NCBI RefSeq assembly: GCF_014905615.1
Contig: NZ_AQGU01000026.1
Location: 1-64,000 of the forward strand
Length of the DNA: 64,000 bases
Direction: 5' to 3'
From: Pseudoalteromonas aliena SW19
GTDB taxonomy: Bacteria; Pseudomonadota; Gammaproteobacteria; Enterobacterales; Alteromonadaceae
Below the pieces are notes generated by a model. It was not told where the DNA came from and did no database searches. It worked only from the letters and a program-made list of their open reading frames with translations. The translations under genes were made by a program, and so were the position numbers. Positions 28,999 through 38,933 of the stretch are shown here, piece after piece (positions within the stretch are counted from its first letter, which is position 1; every line of letters starts with the position of its first letter).

Positions 28999-29861
28999 AA
29001 ACTCAGTGTCCACGCGTAGCACATCACAAACATTGGAGCCGCAGCCGTTAAGCTATCAATTCGGTCTAAAATACCACCATGCCCTGGTAAACAGCTACCG
29101 CTGTCTTTAAGGCCCGCTTCGCGTTTAAACATACTTTCAAGCAAATCACCAACTGCAGAAAATAAAGCTATAAATGCTGTCATAATCGCATACACAGGCC
29201 AAACAACTAAATCAACATCAGTAAAATGGCAAAATATTAATACAAATATAATTGATGCAACAACACCGCCTGCTAACCCTTCAATTGTTTTGTTTGGGCT
29301 TACTTTAGGCATTAGTTTATGCTTACCGAAACTCTTCCCTGTAAAGTATGCACCTACATCAGCACTCCATACAATTCCTAACACAACTAAAATAAGCATA
29401 GAGCCAAAATGAGTCGACTCTGTATATTGCGCGCTTCGTAATGTATTAAGTGCAAGCCATAATGGGACAAGCGTTAATAAGCCTGCAATACCGCGCATCA
29501 CTAAGCCTTCATTCCACGCTTTAGCCATCGATGGGTAACGCCATACTAAATAGCTCGCAACAATCCACCAAGCAAATGCCAGTGTAAATACATAATTTGC
29601 ATCACCAACAAGTTTACCATTTTGCCATAATGCATCTATTGGCCAATGTAAATTAAGCAGTGCGAGTAACACCCCAACTAAAATAACAAACGCGCCTCTT
29701 TTAAGCTTACCGCATAAGCCCATAAAAGCAGACCATTCCCATGCCCCCAATAACACGATTGCACCAGCAAAATAACTAAATAACGTAAGCGGTGTATAAA
29801 AAACCAAAGCCAGTGCTAAAGGTGCTAGCACGAGTGAGGTTAAAATTCGTTGTTTTAACAA
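28995..29861 (-). CDS. cdsA: Phosphatidate cytidylyltransferase
   Basis: Inner-membrane enzyme that makes CDP-diacylglycerol from phosphatidic acid and CTP, the precursor of all phospholipids. It has 288 residues with about eight membrane helices. The C-terminal CDS signature KDSGSCLPGHGGILDRIDSL is complete, with the catalytic aspartates. It overlaps dxr by 4 bases (ATGA) and begins 18 bases after uppS. Confidence 0.96.
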   Translation of the reverse strand: MLKQRILTSLVLAPLALALVFYTPLTLFSYFAGAIVLLGAWEWSAFMGLCGKLKRGAFVILVGVLLALLNLHWPIDALWQNGKLVGDANYVFTLAFAWWIVASYLVWRYPSMAKAWNEGLVMRGIAGLLTLVPLWLALNTLRSAQYTESTHFGSMLILVVLGIVWSADVGAYFTGKSFGKHKLMPKVSPNKTIEGLAGGVVASIIFVLIFCHFTDVDLVVWPVYAIMTAFIALFSAVGDLLESMFKREAGLKDSGSCLPGHGGILDRIDSLTAAAPMFVMCYAWTLSL

Positions 29862-29879
29862 AATGTGACCCTTATTCTT

Positions 29880-30641
29880 TTAGTTTTGAGCGAGTAATTG
29901 TTTTATTTGTTCGCCCGTACAACCAAAACGTCGCTCTCTGGCAACGTAACATGCAATGGCTTCAGCAAATGCTGCTTCATTAAAATCAGGCCAAAGTGTG
30001 TCGGTAAAGTAAAGTTCGGCGTAAGCTGCTTGCCATAGTAAAAAGTTACTAATACGAACATCGCCACCTGTACGAATGAGTAAATCAGGTTCAGCCTGAT
30101 CTGCCATGCTCATATGCTGCGCTAAACGCTCTTCGGTAATATCGTTTGCATTGAGCTCGCCTTTTGCCACTTGCAAAGCAAGTTGTTTCGCAGCGTTAGC
30201 CATATCCCAACGACCACCATAGTTAGCAGCTACATTTAAACACAGCCCCGTATTGTTCTCAGTCAGCTCTTGTGCAGAATATACTTTACTACGCAAGCTC
30301 TCCGAGAATCGTGATAAGTCTCCAATAATGATTAGTTTTACATTATTTTTATGAAGCTTTTTCACTTCTTTTGTTAAAACAAACAAAAAGAGCTCCATCA
30401 AAGTATTCACTTCGTCTTCAGGGCGGCGCCAGTTTTCACTACTAAAAGCAAATAAGGTTAACGATTGTATCCCTAATTTAGTACAAAACTGAACTGATTG
30501 ACGCACAGCGTCCACACCTTTTTTATGCCCATATACACGAGGTCTGTTTCTAGCTTGTGCCCAACGTCCATTTCCATCCATGATGATGGCAACGTGTTTA
30601 GGTAAACATTGCTGTGAAATTGTATCAGCGTCTAGAGCCAT
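29880..30641 (-). CDS. uppS: Undecaprenyl diphosphate synthase
   Basis: Cis-prenyltransferase that extends farnesyl diphosphate to the C55 lipid carrier for peptidoglycan and O-antigen. It has 253 residues from this start, equal to E. coli. The catalytic aspartate lies in [44 protein letters not shown] and the terminal RERRFG block are intact. The frame opens at 30698, inside a terminator hairpin, so that start is rejected. The ATG at 30659 is possible; 30641 is preferred for family length and a GGAA upstream. A terminator and a MITE lie between it and frr. Confidence 0.95.
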   Translation of the reverse strand: MALDADTISQQCLPKHVAIIMDGNGRWAQARNRPRVYGHKKGVDAVRQSVQFCTKLGIQSLTLFAFSSENWRRPEDEVNTLMELFLFVLTKEVKKLHKNNVKLIIIGDLSRFSESLRSKVYSAQELTENNTGLCLNVAANYGGRWDMANAAKQLALQVAKGELNANDITEERLAQHMSMADQAEPDLLIRTGGDVRISNFLLWQAAYAELYFTDTLWPDFNEAAFAEAIACYVARERRFGCTGEQIKQLLAQN

Positions 30642-30659
30642 AAATATCGAGTATTCCAT

Positions 30660-30697
30660 AAAAAAACGCCGCCTAGTATACCCCAGACGGCGTTTCA
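30660..30697 (-). terminator. Intrinsic terminator between frr and uppS
   Basis: On the minus strand AAACGCCGTC pairs with GGCGGCGTTT (one G-T wobble) over a 12-base loop, followed by seven T. It ends only about 20 bases before the uppS start. The uppS-cdsA-dxr-rseP genes would need read-through or a promoter very close by. A TATACT box sits within the loop. Confidence 0.75.
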
Positions 30698-30715
30698 AAA
30701 CTAATAATTTTAATA

Positions 30716-30979
30716 GGTCCTGTCGACCTTTCAGGATTGTAATTTGTTCAATTTAGGGGCGACTTAATCGCGGCGCGAGATTTGTAACCTAGTGGACTAA
30801 GTAAAAATCGAGTAACAAAGAGTTAATCCCCCCTAGGCAGAACCCTTTGGGCAGCGCGTGTTTGGATTTTATGCGTCGTTATCGCCTAATTATGGGGAAT
30901 AACCACACTACATAGGCTCTGCCTTGCTTAAAAACCAAACACACTGCTGCAAATTCAACCTCGAAAGATAAACAGGACC
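30716..30979. mobile_element. 264-bp MITE-like element, diverged copy 2
   Basis: Clearly homologous to the element at 2806-3067 along its length (for example ATCGCGGCGCGAG and TAACCTAGTGG blocks), but with more substitutions. Its ends are different: GGTCCTGTcgacCTTTC at the left and the complement of GGTCCTGTttatCTTTC at the right. No target duplication is evident. It lies immediately after the frr stop codon and before the terminator ahead of uppS, inside an otherwise highly conserved essential gene string. No transposase is encoded. Confidence 0.8.
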
Positions 30980-30983
30980 TTAC

Positions 30984-31541
30984 TTAGATTTCCATCAATT
31001 CAGTTTCTTTTGCTGCTAACAGTGCGTCCATCTCTTTGATAAACTTGTCTGTAAGTTTTTGAATTGCGTCTTCAGCTTGGCGTGCTTCATCTTCCGATAT
31101 TTCTTTATCTTTTAATAAAGCTTTAAAATCACCGTTTGCATCACGACGAATATTACGAACAGCAACACGGCCACCTTCTACTTCGCCACGTACAATTTTA
31201 ATTAAATCTTTACGACGTTCCTCGGTCAGTGGAGGAAGTGGCACACGAATAACAGTACCTGCAGACATAGGATTTAAGCCTAAATCTGATGCCATAATTG
31301 CTTTTTCAACAGCTTGCGCTAAAGACTTGTCAAATACACCAATAGCCAGTGTGCGAGAGTCTTCAATTGTTACATTAGCAACTTGATTTAAAGGTGTTGG
31401 TGCACCGTAGTACGACACCATAATGCCGTCTAAAATTGCAGGGTGAGCACGGCCAGTACGGATTTTAGATAATTGGCTACCTAGTGCTGTTACACTTTTT
31501 TGCATGCGCGCTTGCGCGTCTTTTTGAATATCGTTAATCAC
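30984..31541 (-). CDS. frr: Ribosome recycling factor
   Basis: Splits the post-termination ribosome together with EF-G. It has 185 residues, the exact usual length. The N-terminal [16 protein letters not shown] and central [20 protein letters not shown] blocks are diagnostic. It follows pyrH by 13 bases in the rpsB-tsf-pyrH-frr order. A MITE begins five bases after its stop codon. Confidence 0.97.
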   Translation of the reverse strand: MINDIQKDAQARMQKSVTALGSQLSKIRTGRAHPAILDGIMVSYYGAPTPLNQVANVTIEDSRTLAIGVFDKSLAQAVEKAIMASDLGLNPMSAGTVIRVPLPPLTEERRKDLIKIVRGEVEGGRVAVRNIRRDANGDFKALLKDKEISEDEARQAEDAIQKLTDKFIKEMDALLAAKETELMEI

Positions 31542-31554
31542 GGTTTAATCCTAA

Positions 31555-32304
31555 TTATTTGATTATTTCATCTGAGGCTTGTGAAGAAATAAGGGTTCCT
31601 TCTTCTTCACCCATAATTACGCGTTTTAACGCGCCTGATTTATTCATGTTAAATACGCTCAACGGCATATTATGATCGCGGGCCAAAGTAAATGCCGCTA
31701 AATCCATAACTTTTAATTCTTTTTCAATAATTTCATTGTAGCTTAAGTGGCGATAAAGCGTCGCTTCAGGGTTTTTAACAGGATCATCACTGTAAACACC
31801 ATCTACTTTGGTTGCTTTAATAACGGTATCTGCTTCAATTTCTATACCACGTAAACACGCCGCAGAATCGGTAGTGAAAAACGGATTACCCGTACCTGCT
31901 GCAAAAATAACAACACGGCCCGTTTTTAACAAGCTAATTGCTTCTGCCCAATTATATGCATCACACACACCATTAAGTGGAATAGCCGACATTAAACGGC
32001 AGTTAACAAACGCACGATGCAATGCATCACGCATGGCAAGACCATTCATTACGGTTGCAAGCATACCCATATGGTCGCCAACAACACGATTCATACCGGC
32101 TTCGGCCAGTGAACCACCACGTAAAAAGTTACCACCGCCTATCACTAAACCCACTTCTACGTCGAGTTCTACTAGCTCTTTAATCTCTTGTGCCATACGG
32201 TCTAAAACTTTAGGGTCGATGCCGAAGCCTTCGTCTCCCATTAAAGCTTCACCACTTAATTTAAGAAGAACACGTCTAAAAATAGGTTTGCGATTGATAG
32301 TCAT
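31555..32304 (-). CDS. pyrH: UMP kinase
   Basis: Hexameric bacterial UMP kinase that phosphorylates UMP to UDP and responds to GTP and UTP. It has 249 residues. Conserved segments are [16 protein letters not shown], the glycine-rich [26 protein letters not shown] and [15 protein letters not shown]. It lies 13 bases before frr and is separated from tsf by a terminator at 32338-32383, so it probably starts a new transcript. Confidence 0.97.
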   Translation of the reverse strand: MTINRKPIFRRVLLKLSGEALMGDEGFGIDPKVLDRMAQEIKELVELDVEVGLVIGGGNFLRGGSLAEAGMNRVVGDHMGMLATVMNGLAMRDALHRAFVNCRLMSAIPLNGVCDAYNWAEAISLLKTGRVVIFAAGTGNPFFTTDSAACLRGIEIEADTVIKATKVDGVYSDDPVKNPEATLYRHLSYNEIIEKELKVMDLAAFTLARDHNMPLSVFNMNKSGALKRVIMGEEEGTLISSQASDEIIK

Positions 32305-32337
32305 AGTATTGGGGCCAACTTTTATTGAATTATGGAT

Positions 32338-32383
32338 AAAAAATAACCGCGCTTATGTTAAACATAAAAGCGCGGTTATTTTA
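32338..32383 (-). terminator. Intrinsic terminator after tsf
   Basis: A long stem of AAAATAACCGCGCTT and AAGCGCGGTTATTTT, extended inside by ATGTT/AACAT, with T/A runs on both sides. It closes the rpsB-tsf transcript about 80 bases past the tsf stop. Confidence 0.85.
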
Positions 32384-32461
32384 AAGAATTTCTAGCTGTG
32401 AAGCAAAACCAAATAGTACTTTAATTGCATCTAATTTCCTTTTGCATCACAAATAGTAATC

Positions 32462-33313
32462 TTACTTAGCTTTAGCAGCAGCAATTTGAGCAGCAACTTC
32501 AGCAGCAAAATCTTCTTCTTTCTTCTCGATACCTTCACCAACTTCTACACGTACGAAGCTAGTAACTGTTGCGTTTTTCTCTTTAAGAATATCGCCAACA
32601 GATTTTTTAGGTTCCATGATGAAAGCTTGACCAGTAAGAGAAACCTCACCAGTGAATTTCTTCATACGACCAACAACCATCTTCTCAGCGATTTCAGCAG
32701 GCTTGCCTTCGTTCATCGCGATTTCGATTTGTACTTGCTTTTCTTTTTCAACAACATCAGCTGGAACATCTGAAGGTGTTAAGTATTCAGGGCTAGATGC
32801 AGCAACGTGCATTGCAACGTGCTTAAGTGTTTCTTCATCAGCAACACCTGCAACAACAACACCGATACGATCGCCATGACGGTACTCAACTAGGTTTTCA
32901 CCCGTTACGTATTGTAGACGACGTACATTGATGTTTTCGCCAATTTTAGTCACTAGCTCAACACGGTCTTCTTCAAACTTAGCTTGTAAGTCTTCGATAG
33001 AGATAGTGTCAGCAATTGCAGCGTCAGCAACTTTATTAGCAAATGCTAAGAAGCTTACGTCTTTTGCAACGAAATCAGTTTGACAGTTAACTTCTACTAG
33101 TACTGCAACACCCGCGTTTTGCTTGATGATGATAGTACCTTCAGCAGCAATGTTACCTGCTTTTTTAGCAGCTTTAGCAGCGCCACTTTTACGCATATTT
33201 TCAATCGCTAACTCGATGTCGCCATCAGTTTCAGTCAACGCTTTTTTACAATCCATCATGCCAGCGCCTGTGCGCTCGCGTAATTCTTTAACTAGGGCAG
33301 TAGTTACAGCCAT
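32462..33313 (-). CDS. tsf: Elongation factor Ts
   Basis: Nucleotide exchange factor that regenerates EF-Tu-GTP. It has 283 residues. An N-terminal UBA-like domain ([16 protein letters not shown]) precedes the TDFV motif ([10 protein letters not shown]) that displaces Mg2+ in EF-Tu. Two core subdomains follow ([16 protein letters not shown]). It lies 104 bases after rpsB, with a stem-loop in between, the standard arrangement. Confidence 0.98.
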   Translation of the reverse strand: MAVTTALVKELRERTGAGMMDCKKALTETDGDIELAIENMRKSGAAKAAKKAGNIAAEGTIIIKQNAGVAVLVEVNCQTDFVAKDVSFLAFANKVADAAIADTISIEDLQAKFEEDRVELVTKIGENINVRRLQYVTGENLVEYRHGDRIGVVVAGVADEETLKHVAMHVAASSPEYLTPSDVPADVVEKEKQVQIEIAMNEGKPAEIAEKMVVGRMKKFTGEVSLTGQAFIMEPKKSVGDILKEKNATVTSFVRVEVGEGIEKKEEDFAAEVAAQIAAAKAK

Positions 33314-33376
33314 TAGTAAATCCTCAAATCTGAATTCTGGTTTAGATAAGCGGGTTACCCGCTCTACAAGAATAGC

Positions 33377-33405
33377 AAGTCTTCACCTTAAAAAGATGAA
33401 GACTT
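33377..33405 (-). promoter_or_regulatory. Stem-loop between rpsB and tsf
   Basis: AAGTCTTCATC and its near-complement GTGAAGACTT form a stem with a short A/T loop just after the rpsB stop. No T-run follows, so it is not a plain terminator. It may be a partial attenuator or a 3'-end protecting structure that sets the rpsB to tsf ratio. Partial termination at this place is known for E. coli rpsB-tsf; its presence here is inferred. Confidence 0.5.
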
Positions 33406-33417
33406 GATGACAGCTAA

Positions 33418-34146
33418 TTACTCAGCTTCTACGAAGTCGTCTTTCTCAGCTTGAGCAACGATGTTATTCTCGCGGCCTTCAGTGATAGCAGTAGCAACAG
33501 CACTTGTGTAAAGGCTTACTGCACGGATAGCATCATCGTTACCAGGTACGATGAAATCAACACCGTCTGGGTTAGAGTTAGTATCAACGATTGCAACAAC
33601 TGGAATACCTAGGTTGTTAGCTTCACGGATAGCAATGTGCTCGTGATCAGCATCGATAACGAAAAGCGCGTCTGGAAGACCGCCCATGTTTTTGATACCA
33701 CCAAGGCTTTTTTCAAGCTTGTCCATTTCGCGGTTAAGCATTAACGTTTCTTTCTTAGTTAATTTCTCGAAAGTTCCGTCTTGGCTTTGGATTTCAAGGT
33801 CTTTAAGACGCTTGATTGATTGACGAACTGTTTTCCAGTTAGTCAACATACCACCTAACCAACGGTGATTTACGTAATACTGGTCGCTCGCGATAGCTGC
33901 TTCTTTAACTGCTTCGCTTGCTGCGCGCTTAGTACCAACGAAAAGAACTTTACCTTTGTTTGCTGCAGCACCAGTTAAAAACTTAAGTGCGTTGTTGAAC
34001 ATTGGTACAGTTTGCTCAAGGTTGATGATATGTACACGGTTACGTGTGCCGAAGATGAAAGGCTTCATCTTAGGATTCCAGTAACGTGCTTGGTGACCAA
34101 AGTGAACACCAGCTTGAAGCATATCGCGCATTGAAACGTTTGCCAT
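33418..34146 (-). CDS. rpsB: 30S ribosomal protein S2
   Basis: Small-subunit ribosomal protein of 242 residues, bound at the head-body junction together with S1. Typical blocks are [50 protein letters not shown] and [21 protein letters not shown]. It heads the rpsB-tsf transcript from a strong promoter at 34332-34360, about 180 bases upstream. Confidence 0.98.
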   Translation of the reverse strand: MANVSMRDMLQAGVHFGHQARYWNPKMKPFIFGTRNRVHIINLEQTVPMFNNALKFLTGAAANKGKVLFVGTKRAASEAVKEAAIASDQYYVNHRWLGGMLTNWKTVRQSIKRLKDLEIQSQDGTFEKLTKKETLMLNREMDKLEKSLGGIKNMGGLPDALFVIDADHEHIAIREANNLGIPVVAIVDTNSNPDGVDFIVPGNDDAIRAVSLYTSAVATAITEGRENNIVAQAEKDDFVEAE

Positions 34147-34325
34147 TTTATAGATCCTCTATAGTTGTTTAGGGTTAGGCCTCCACATATCCCATAGCAC
34201 CAACACCGAAGTAATTAAACTTCAAATGCACCCAAGTGTATGTGACGATACGTGTGTGTGTTAAAATCAAATTGTGTTTGCCTTAAATACAAAAAATCAT
34301 TTAAGAATTTATTTGTAAAAAGACG
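34147..34325 (-). promoter_or_regulatory. rpsB 5' leader, possible S2 autoregulatory region
   Basis: A leader of about 180 bases separates the predicted start from the rpsB ATG. That is unusually long for a simple ribosome site (GAGGATCT just before the ATG). In E. coli the rpsB-tsf leader is the target of S2 feedback control, and a leader of similar length suggests the same here. I did not verify the conserved fold. Confidence 0.4.
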
Positions 34326-34331
34326 GCGCGC

Positions 34332-34360
34332 TTTATACCATATTAAAAACAAATACTCAA
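34332..34360 (-). promoter_or_regulatory. Promoter of rpsB-tsf
   Basis: TTGAGT as -35, a 17-base spacer and TATAAA as -10 on the minus strand, then a GCGCGCC discriminator. The G/C-rich discriminator is typical of ribosomal promoters repressed by ppGpp and DksA. The boxes are seen directly; control is inferred. Confidence 0.7.
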
Positions 34361-34417
34361 CATCGCGTGCAAAAATTATGCAGCGATAAATGTTAAAAAC
34401 TCAACTTTGGAGCCTCA

Positions 34418-35203
34418 ATGAGCGCTATTATCAAGACCCCTGAAGAAATAGAGAAAATGCGTGTAGCTGGGCGCTTAGCAGCCGATGTACTCGAAATGAT
34501 CGGCCCACATGTAGTGCCAGGAATTACCACCGATGAGCTAAATACAATTTGTCATGATTATATTGTTAATGTGCAACAAGCAATCCCTGCTCCATTAAAT
34601 TATCATGGCTTTCCAAAATCAGTTTGTACGTCAGTTAATCATGTTATTTGTCACGGAATTCCAAATGACAAAGCATTAAAAGATGGCGATAGCGTAAATA
34701 TTGACGTAACAGTCATTAAAGATGGCTACCACGGCGACACATCTAAAATGTTTCACGTTGGTACACCCAACATTCAAGGCAAACGTCTTGCAGAAGTAAC
34801 CCAAGAAAGCTTATATCTGGCAATTAAAATGGTAAAACCAGGTGTGCGTTTAGGTGATATTGGCGAAGCAATTCAAAAATATGCAGAGGGCTTTAATTAC
34901 TCAATTGTCCGTGAATATTGTGGCCACGGTATTGGTGCAGGATTTCATGAAGAACCACAAATAATGCATTACGGCAAAGCCGGTACTGGTGAAGCCTTAA
35001 AAGCAGGTATGTGTTTAACTATTGAACCTATGGTGAATGCAGGTAAACGTCAATGTAAGCTTCTTAAAGATGATTGGACTGTAGTAACACGCGACCGTAG
35101 TTTGTCAGCGCAGTGGGAACATACTTTATTAGTGACTGAAAATGGTGTTGAAATTTTAACGCTACGATCAGATGATACAATCGACAGGATCATAGAACAC
35201 TAA
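34418..35203 (+). CDS. map: Methionine aminopeptidase, type I
   Basis: Removes the initiator methionine from nascent proteins; a two-metal enzyme of 261 residues. The conserved ligands are in place: His in NHVICHGIPND, two Asp in NIDVTVIKDGYHGDTSKMF, His in GHGIGAGFHEEPQI and Glu in IEPMVNAG and QWEHT. Divergent from rpsB as in many gammaproteobacteria, and followed 80 bases later by glnD. Confidence 0.97.
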   Translation: MSAIIKTPEEIEKMRVAGRLAADVLEMIGPHVVPGITTDELNTICHDYIVNVQQAIPAPLNYHGFPKSVCTSVNHVICHGIPNDKALKDGDSVNIDVTVIKDGYHGDTSKMFHVGTPNIQGKRLAEVTQESLYLAIKMVKPGVRLGDIGEAIQKYAEGFNYSIVREYCGHGIGAGFHEEPQIMHYGKAGTGEALKAGMCLTIEPMVNAGKRQCKLLKDDWTVVTRDRSLSAQWEHTLLVTENGVEILTLRSDDTIDRIIEH

Positions 35204-35283
35204 TAATAAGGGCATGTGACTTTTTAGATTTAACGAATTTTAATTCTAAAAGTTAATGCGTCCAATAACAGGAGCCAGCCCAC

Positions 35284-37902
35284 GTGGCATTACCCAACAA
35301 AGTAAAGAAGTTGCTTAGCGATGCTGAGCAACTGAGTGATTATCGCGATTGTTCTAGCTATTTTTATAAATGGTTACATAACGAATTTTCGAAACAACCC
35401 GTTGGGAATTTAATTAATGCTCGGGCTGAGTTTATTGACCGCCTACTCATTAAACTATTCCATGTTTATGATTTAGCACACGAACCTGACCTTGCACTAA
35501 TTGCTGTTGGTGGCTATGGGCGCGGCGAGCTGCACCCTTACTCAGACATCGATTTTTTATTGCTTGTTACTCAACAACCAAGCGAAAATGTTTGCGAGAA
35601 AATTGGCCAGTTTGTCACCATGCTGTGGGACCTCAATTTAGAGATAGGGCATAGCGTGCGTACTATAGAGCAAGCTATTGAACAAAAGCGTGAAGACGTC
35701 ACCTTTGCTACCAGCTTGCTCGAAAGCCGCCTTATTTTTGGTAATCATATTGAGTTTGAAAAACTCAAAACATTTGTACTTGAAACGCCAGTTTGGGGCT
35801 CTAGTGACTTTTTTGTTGCCAAAGTGCAAGAACAAAATTTACGCCATAGAAAATGCCACGGCACGGCCTATAACCTTGAACCAAATATCAAAGAAAACCC
35901 TGGCGGCCTTCGCGATTTACAAACTATTATTTGGGTTGCCAAAAAACACTTTAGAGCCGAGACCCTGCAAGAGCTTATAAATCATGGCTACCTTACTCAC
36001 GAAGAGTTTCAAGAGCTCTCAGAGTGCAGAGAAAATCTGTGGAATATTCGTTTTGCGCTGCATTTAGCCGCTGAACGTTCTGAGAATCGCTTATTATTCG
36101 ATCATCAGCCGCAAGCCGCTGAAATACTGGGTTTTGGTAGCGATGGTAAAGCATCAGTTGAGCGTATGATGAAACGCTTATTTAGAATAATGAGTCGTGT
36201 ACGTGAATTAAATCAAATGTTGCTTTCATACTTTGAGCAAAGTATCAGCCCTCAAAATAGTGAAAACCAAGCAGTAGAGCTCGACAGAAACTTTGAACAA
36301 ATAGGCCATCAAATAAGAGTAAAAGATCCATCCGTATTCTTTAGGCGCGATCAGCTGTTTGTTTTATTCGAGCACATAGCTGACAACCCAGAAATTACTC
36401 ATATTTACCCAAGCACTATCCGAACTATTCGCCAAGTTCGCCGTCGTTTATTGGGAGACTTACAAGACTACGCGGCCTGTCGTGAAGCCTTTTTACGTCT
36501 CGTTAAGCATCCTAACGGTATGGGCCGCGCATTTACGCTCATGCACAAGCATGGCATGCTTGCCGCCTACTTACCCCAGTGGCGTAATATATTTGGACAA
36601 ATGCAATTTGATTTATTTCATGCATATACAGTAGATGAACATACCCATAAGCTAATCAAAAATATTTACCAATACTTTGATAAAACCGGTATTAGCGAGT
36701 TTCCTATTTGCAGTGAAATAGTCACTCGAATGGACAAGCCAGAGCTGCTTTATTTAGCGGGTATTTTTCATGATATAGCAAAAGGGCGTGGTGGCGATCA
36801 CTCAGAACTTGGTGCCGTTGATGCTATTGCATTTGCTAAACTACATGGCTTTTCATCGGCTGATGCAAAGTTAATTGCATGGCTTGTAAGTAATCATTTA
36901 CTTATGTCGGTTACCGCGCAACGTAAAGATATTAACGATCCAGGTGTTATTAAAGATTTTGCTACGCGGATAAAAACAGAGCGTCAACTCGACTATTTAT
37001 ATTGTTTAACCGTTGCAGATATACGTGCAACCAACGACAACTTATGGAATGATTGGAAAAACACCCTGCTGCGTGAGCTTTACCTACATACACAACGGGC
37101 GTTACGTTTAGGGCTTGAAAACCCAATGGACCAACGCGACCAAATTCGCGATAAAAAACACCAAGCTAAACAGCGCCTTCTTAACTTAGGTTATCAAGAA
37201 GAAAAGATTGATTTAATTTGGAGCCGTTTTAAAGCGAATTATTATACCGCTTTTAGTGAACAACAAATATCGTGGCAAAGTGAGCACTTGTTAAGTAGTA
37301 CTGATTTAAGCCAACCGAGTGTTATTGTGTCAAATAAGGCAATGCATGGCGGGACGCAAGTGTTTGTATACAGCCCTTATTCTAGCGTATTATTTGCTCG
37401 TTTAGTCAGTGTGATTGGCTCTAAAAAAGCGCAAATACAACACGCACAAGTTCTAACCACTAAAGATGGCTATGTACTGTTTAGCTTTGTAATACTAGAA
37501 GTAAATGGTCAACCTATCGCCAGCGGCCGTGCGCAATCAATTAAACGAGGGCTTGAACAAGCACTTAACGATCCACGTAAAAAAATACGTTTTAAAAAGA
37601 ACCGTTCACAACGCTTTAAAGACTTTAATATAAAACCTAAAATCATTCTGCGCCCACATGCACGTAAAGACCGCAGTTTAATAGAAATTCAAGCGGTCGA
37701 TATACAAGGTTTGTTAACCAAAATAGCCGAAGTTTTCCAAGCGCATTTATTACATATTCACGCTGCTCGTATAACAACAGTAGGTGAACGTGCTGAAGAT
37801 TTCTTTGTTGTATCTAATAACGAATACCAAGCGCTGACCGATGAAGAGCAAGCAAAAATTCATCAGGCATTACGTAAAAAATTCAACGCCGAAACAGAAT
37901 AG
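35284..37902 (+). CDS. glnD: Bifunctional uridylyltransferase/uridylyl-removing enzyme
   Basis: Main glutamine sensor: attaches UMP to PII when glutamine is low and removes it when high. It has 872 residues. The nucleotidyltransferase motif GGYGRGELHPYSDID (76-90) has both catalytic Asp residues, 88 and 90. A linker region follows, then an HD hydrolase domain (FHDIAKGRGGDHSELG) and two C-terminal ACT domains (VFVYSPYSSVLFARL and LIEIQAVDIQGLLTKIAEVF). GTG is the start codon, supported by AGGAG about 8 bases upstream. dapD begins 9 bases after. Confidence 0.96.
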   Translation: MALPNKVKKLLSDAEQLSDYRDCSSYFYKWLHNEFSKQPVGNLINARAEFIDRLLIKLFHVYDLAHEPDLALIAVGGYGRGELHPYSDIDFLLLVTQQPSENVCEKIGQFVTMLWDLNLEIGHSVRTIEQAIEQKREDVTFATSLLESRLIFGNHIEFEKLKTFVLETPVWGSSDFFVAKVQEQNLRHRKCHGTAYNLEPNIKENPGGLRDLQTIIWVAKKHFRAETLQELINHGYLTHEEFQELSECRENLWNIRFALHLAAERSENRLLFDHQPQAAEILGFGSDGKASVERMMKRLFRIMSRVRELNQMLLSYFEQSISPQNSENQAVELDRNFEQIGHQIRVKDPSVFFRRDQLFVLFEHIADNPEITHIYPSTIRTIRQVRRRLLGDLQDYAACREAFLRLVKHPNGMGRAFTLMHKHGMLAAYLPQWRNIFGQMQFDLFHAYTVDEHTHKLIKNIYQYFDKTGISEFPICSEIVTRMDKPELLYLAGIFHDIAKGRGGDHSELGAVDAIAFAKLHGFSSADAKLIAWLVSNHLLMSVTAQRKDINDPGVIKDFATRIKTERQLDYLYCLTVADIRATNDNLWNDWKNTLLRELYLHTQRALRLGLENPMDQRDQIRDKKHQAKQRLLNLGYQEEKIDLIWSRFKANYYTAFSEQQISWQSEHLLSSTDLSQPSVIVSNKAMHGGTQVFVYSPYSSVLFARLVSVIGSKKAQIQHAQVLTTKDGYVLFSFVILEVNGQPIASGRAQSIKRGLEQALNDPRKKIRFKKNRSQRFKDFNIKPKIILRPHARKDRSLIEIQAVDIQGLLTKIAEVFQAHLLHIHAARITTVGERAEDFFVVSNNEYQALTDEEQAKIHQALRKKFNAETE

Positions 37903-37911
37903 AGGACACAC

Positions 37912-38739
37912 ATGTCAGATTTAAAAACGATGATCGAAAACGCATGGGACAACCGCGATAGCATTAGCCCAAGCACCGTATCTAGCGATGTAAAACAAGC
38001 TATTATTGATGCACTCGATTTACTTGATAGCGGCGCAGCACGCGTTGCTGAAAAAATATCGGGGGAATGGGTTGTACACCAGTGGCTTAAAAAAGCCGTG
38101 TTACTGTCGTTTCGTATTCGCGACAACCAACCAATGAACGACGGCGTAAACCAGTTTTACGACAAAGTACCGCTTAAATTTAGCGACTATACACCGGAGC
38201 AGTTTCAGCAAGGCGGTATGCGCGTAGTACCCAATGCGGTAGCACGTAAAGGCAGCTTTGTAGGTAAAAACGTCGTACTTATGCCATCGTATGTAAACAT
38301 TGGTGCCTACGTTGACGACGGCACCATGGTTGATACATGGGCGACTGTAGGCTCGTGTGCACAAATTGGTAAGAACGTACATTTATCTGGTGGCGTAGGC
38401 ATAGGTGGCGTTTTAGAGCCTCTACAAGCTAACCCAACTATCATTGAAGACAACTGTTTTATTGGCGCACGTTCTGAAATTGTTGAAGGCGTAATTGTTG
38501 AAGAAGGCGCAGTAATTTCAATGGGCGTTTACATCAGCCAAAGCACCCGTATTTACGACCGTGAAACGGGTGAAATTCACTACGGCCGCGTACCAGCTGG
38601 CGCCGTAGTTGTCCCTGGCGCACTACCATCAAAAGATGGTACGCATAGTCTTTACGCTGCAATTATCGTGAAAAAAGTAGATCAGCAAACACGCGAAAAA
38701 GTAGGCATCAACGCCCTACTACGCTCAATTGATGAGTAA
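37912..38739 (+). CDS. dapD: Tetrahydrodipicolinate N-succinyltransferase
   Basis: Succinylase step of lysine and diaminopimelate synthesis. It has 275 residues. A small N-terminal helical domain is followed by a left-handed beta helix with hexapeptide repeats ([34 protein letters not shown]) and a C-terminal [12 protein letters not shown] region. The glnD-dapD order is conserved in gammaproteobacteria. A terminator closes the unit. Confidence 0.97.
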   Translation: MSDLKTMIENAWDNRDSISPSTVSSDVKQAIIDALDLLDSGAARVAEKISGEWVVHQWLKKAVLLSFRIRDNQPMNDGVNQFYDKVPLKFSDYTPEQFQQGGMRVVPNAVARKGSFVGKNVVLMPSYVNIGAYVDDGTMVDTWATVGSCAQIGKNVHLSGGVGIGGVLEPLQANPTIIEDNCFIGARSEIVEGVIVEEGAVISMGVYISQSTRIYDRETGEIHYGRVPAGAVVVPGALPSKDGTHSLYAAIIVKKVDQQTREKVGINALLRSIDE

Positions 38740-38803
38740 ATAATAATTTTTAGCTTATCTAAAGCACCTGTTTAACGAATAAACGGTGCTAAATTAGCAA
38801 ATT

Positions 38804-38839
38804 AAAAAAAGCCCTGAGTTTTAAACTTGGGGCTTTTTG
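38804..38839 (+). terminator. Intrinsic terminator after dapD
   Basis: AAAAAGCCC and GGGCTTTTT form a clear stem around an A/T-rich loop that can pair further (GAGTTTTAAACTT), with a T-run. It lies about 65 bases after the dapD stop. Confidence 0.82.
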
Positions 38840-38933
38840 CATCTATGTATAACTTTTTAGCTATCAAGTGTATTTATACGCTTTGGTTTGTTAAGCTTAT
38901 GTAAAGCTATGTCATTACCGAGCAGAGGTTAAG

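Noticed and set aside
30642..30698. Longer UppS N-terminus
   Set aside because: The first start lies in an intrinsic terminator, and the shorter form equals the usual family length.
31808..32395. Plus-strand 195-codon frame opposite pyrH
   Set aside because: It is antisense to a fully conserved pyrH, has a low-complexity Ser/Thr/Ile composition and runs through the tsf terminator.
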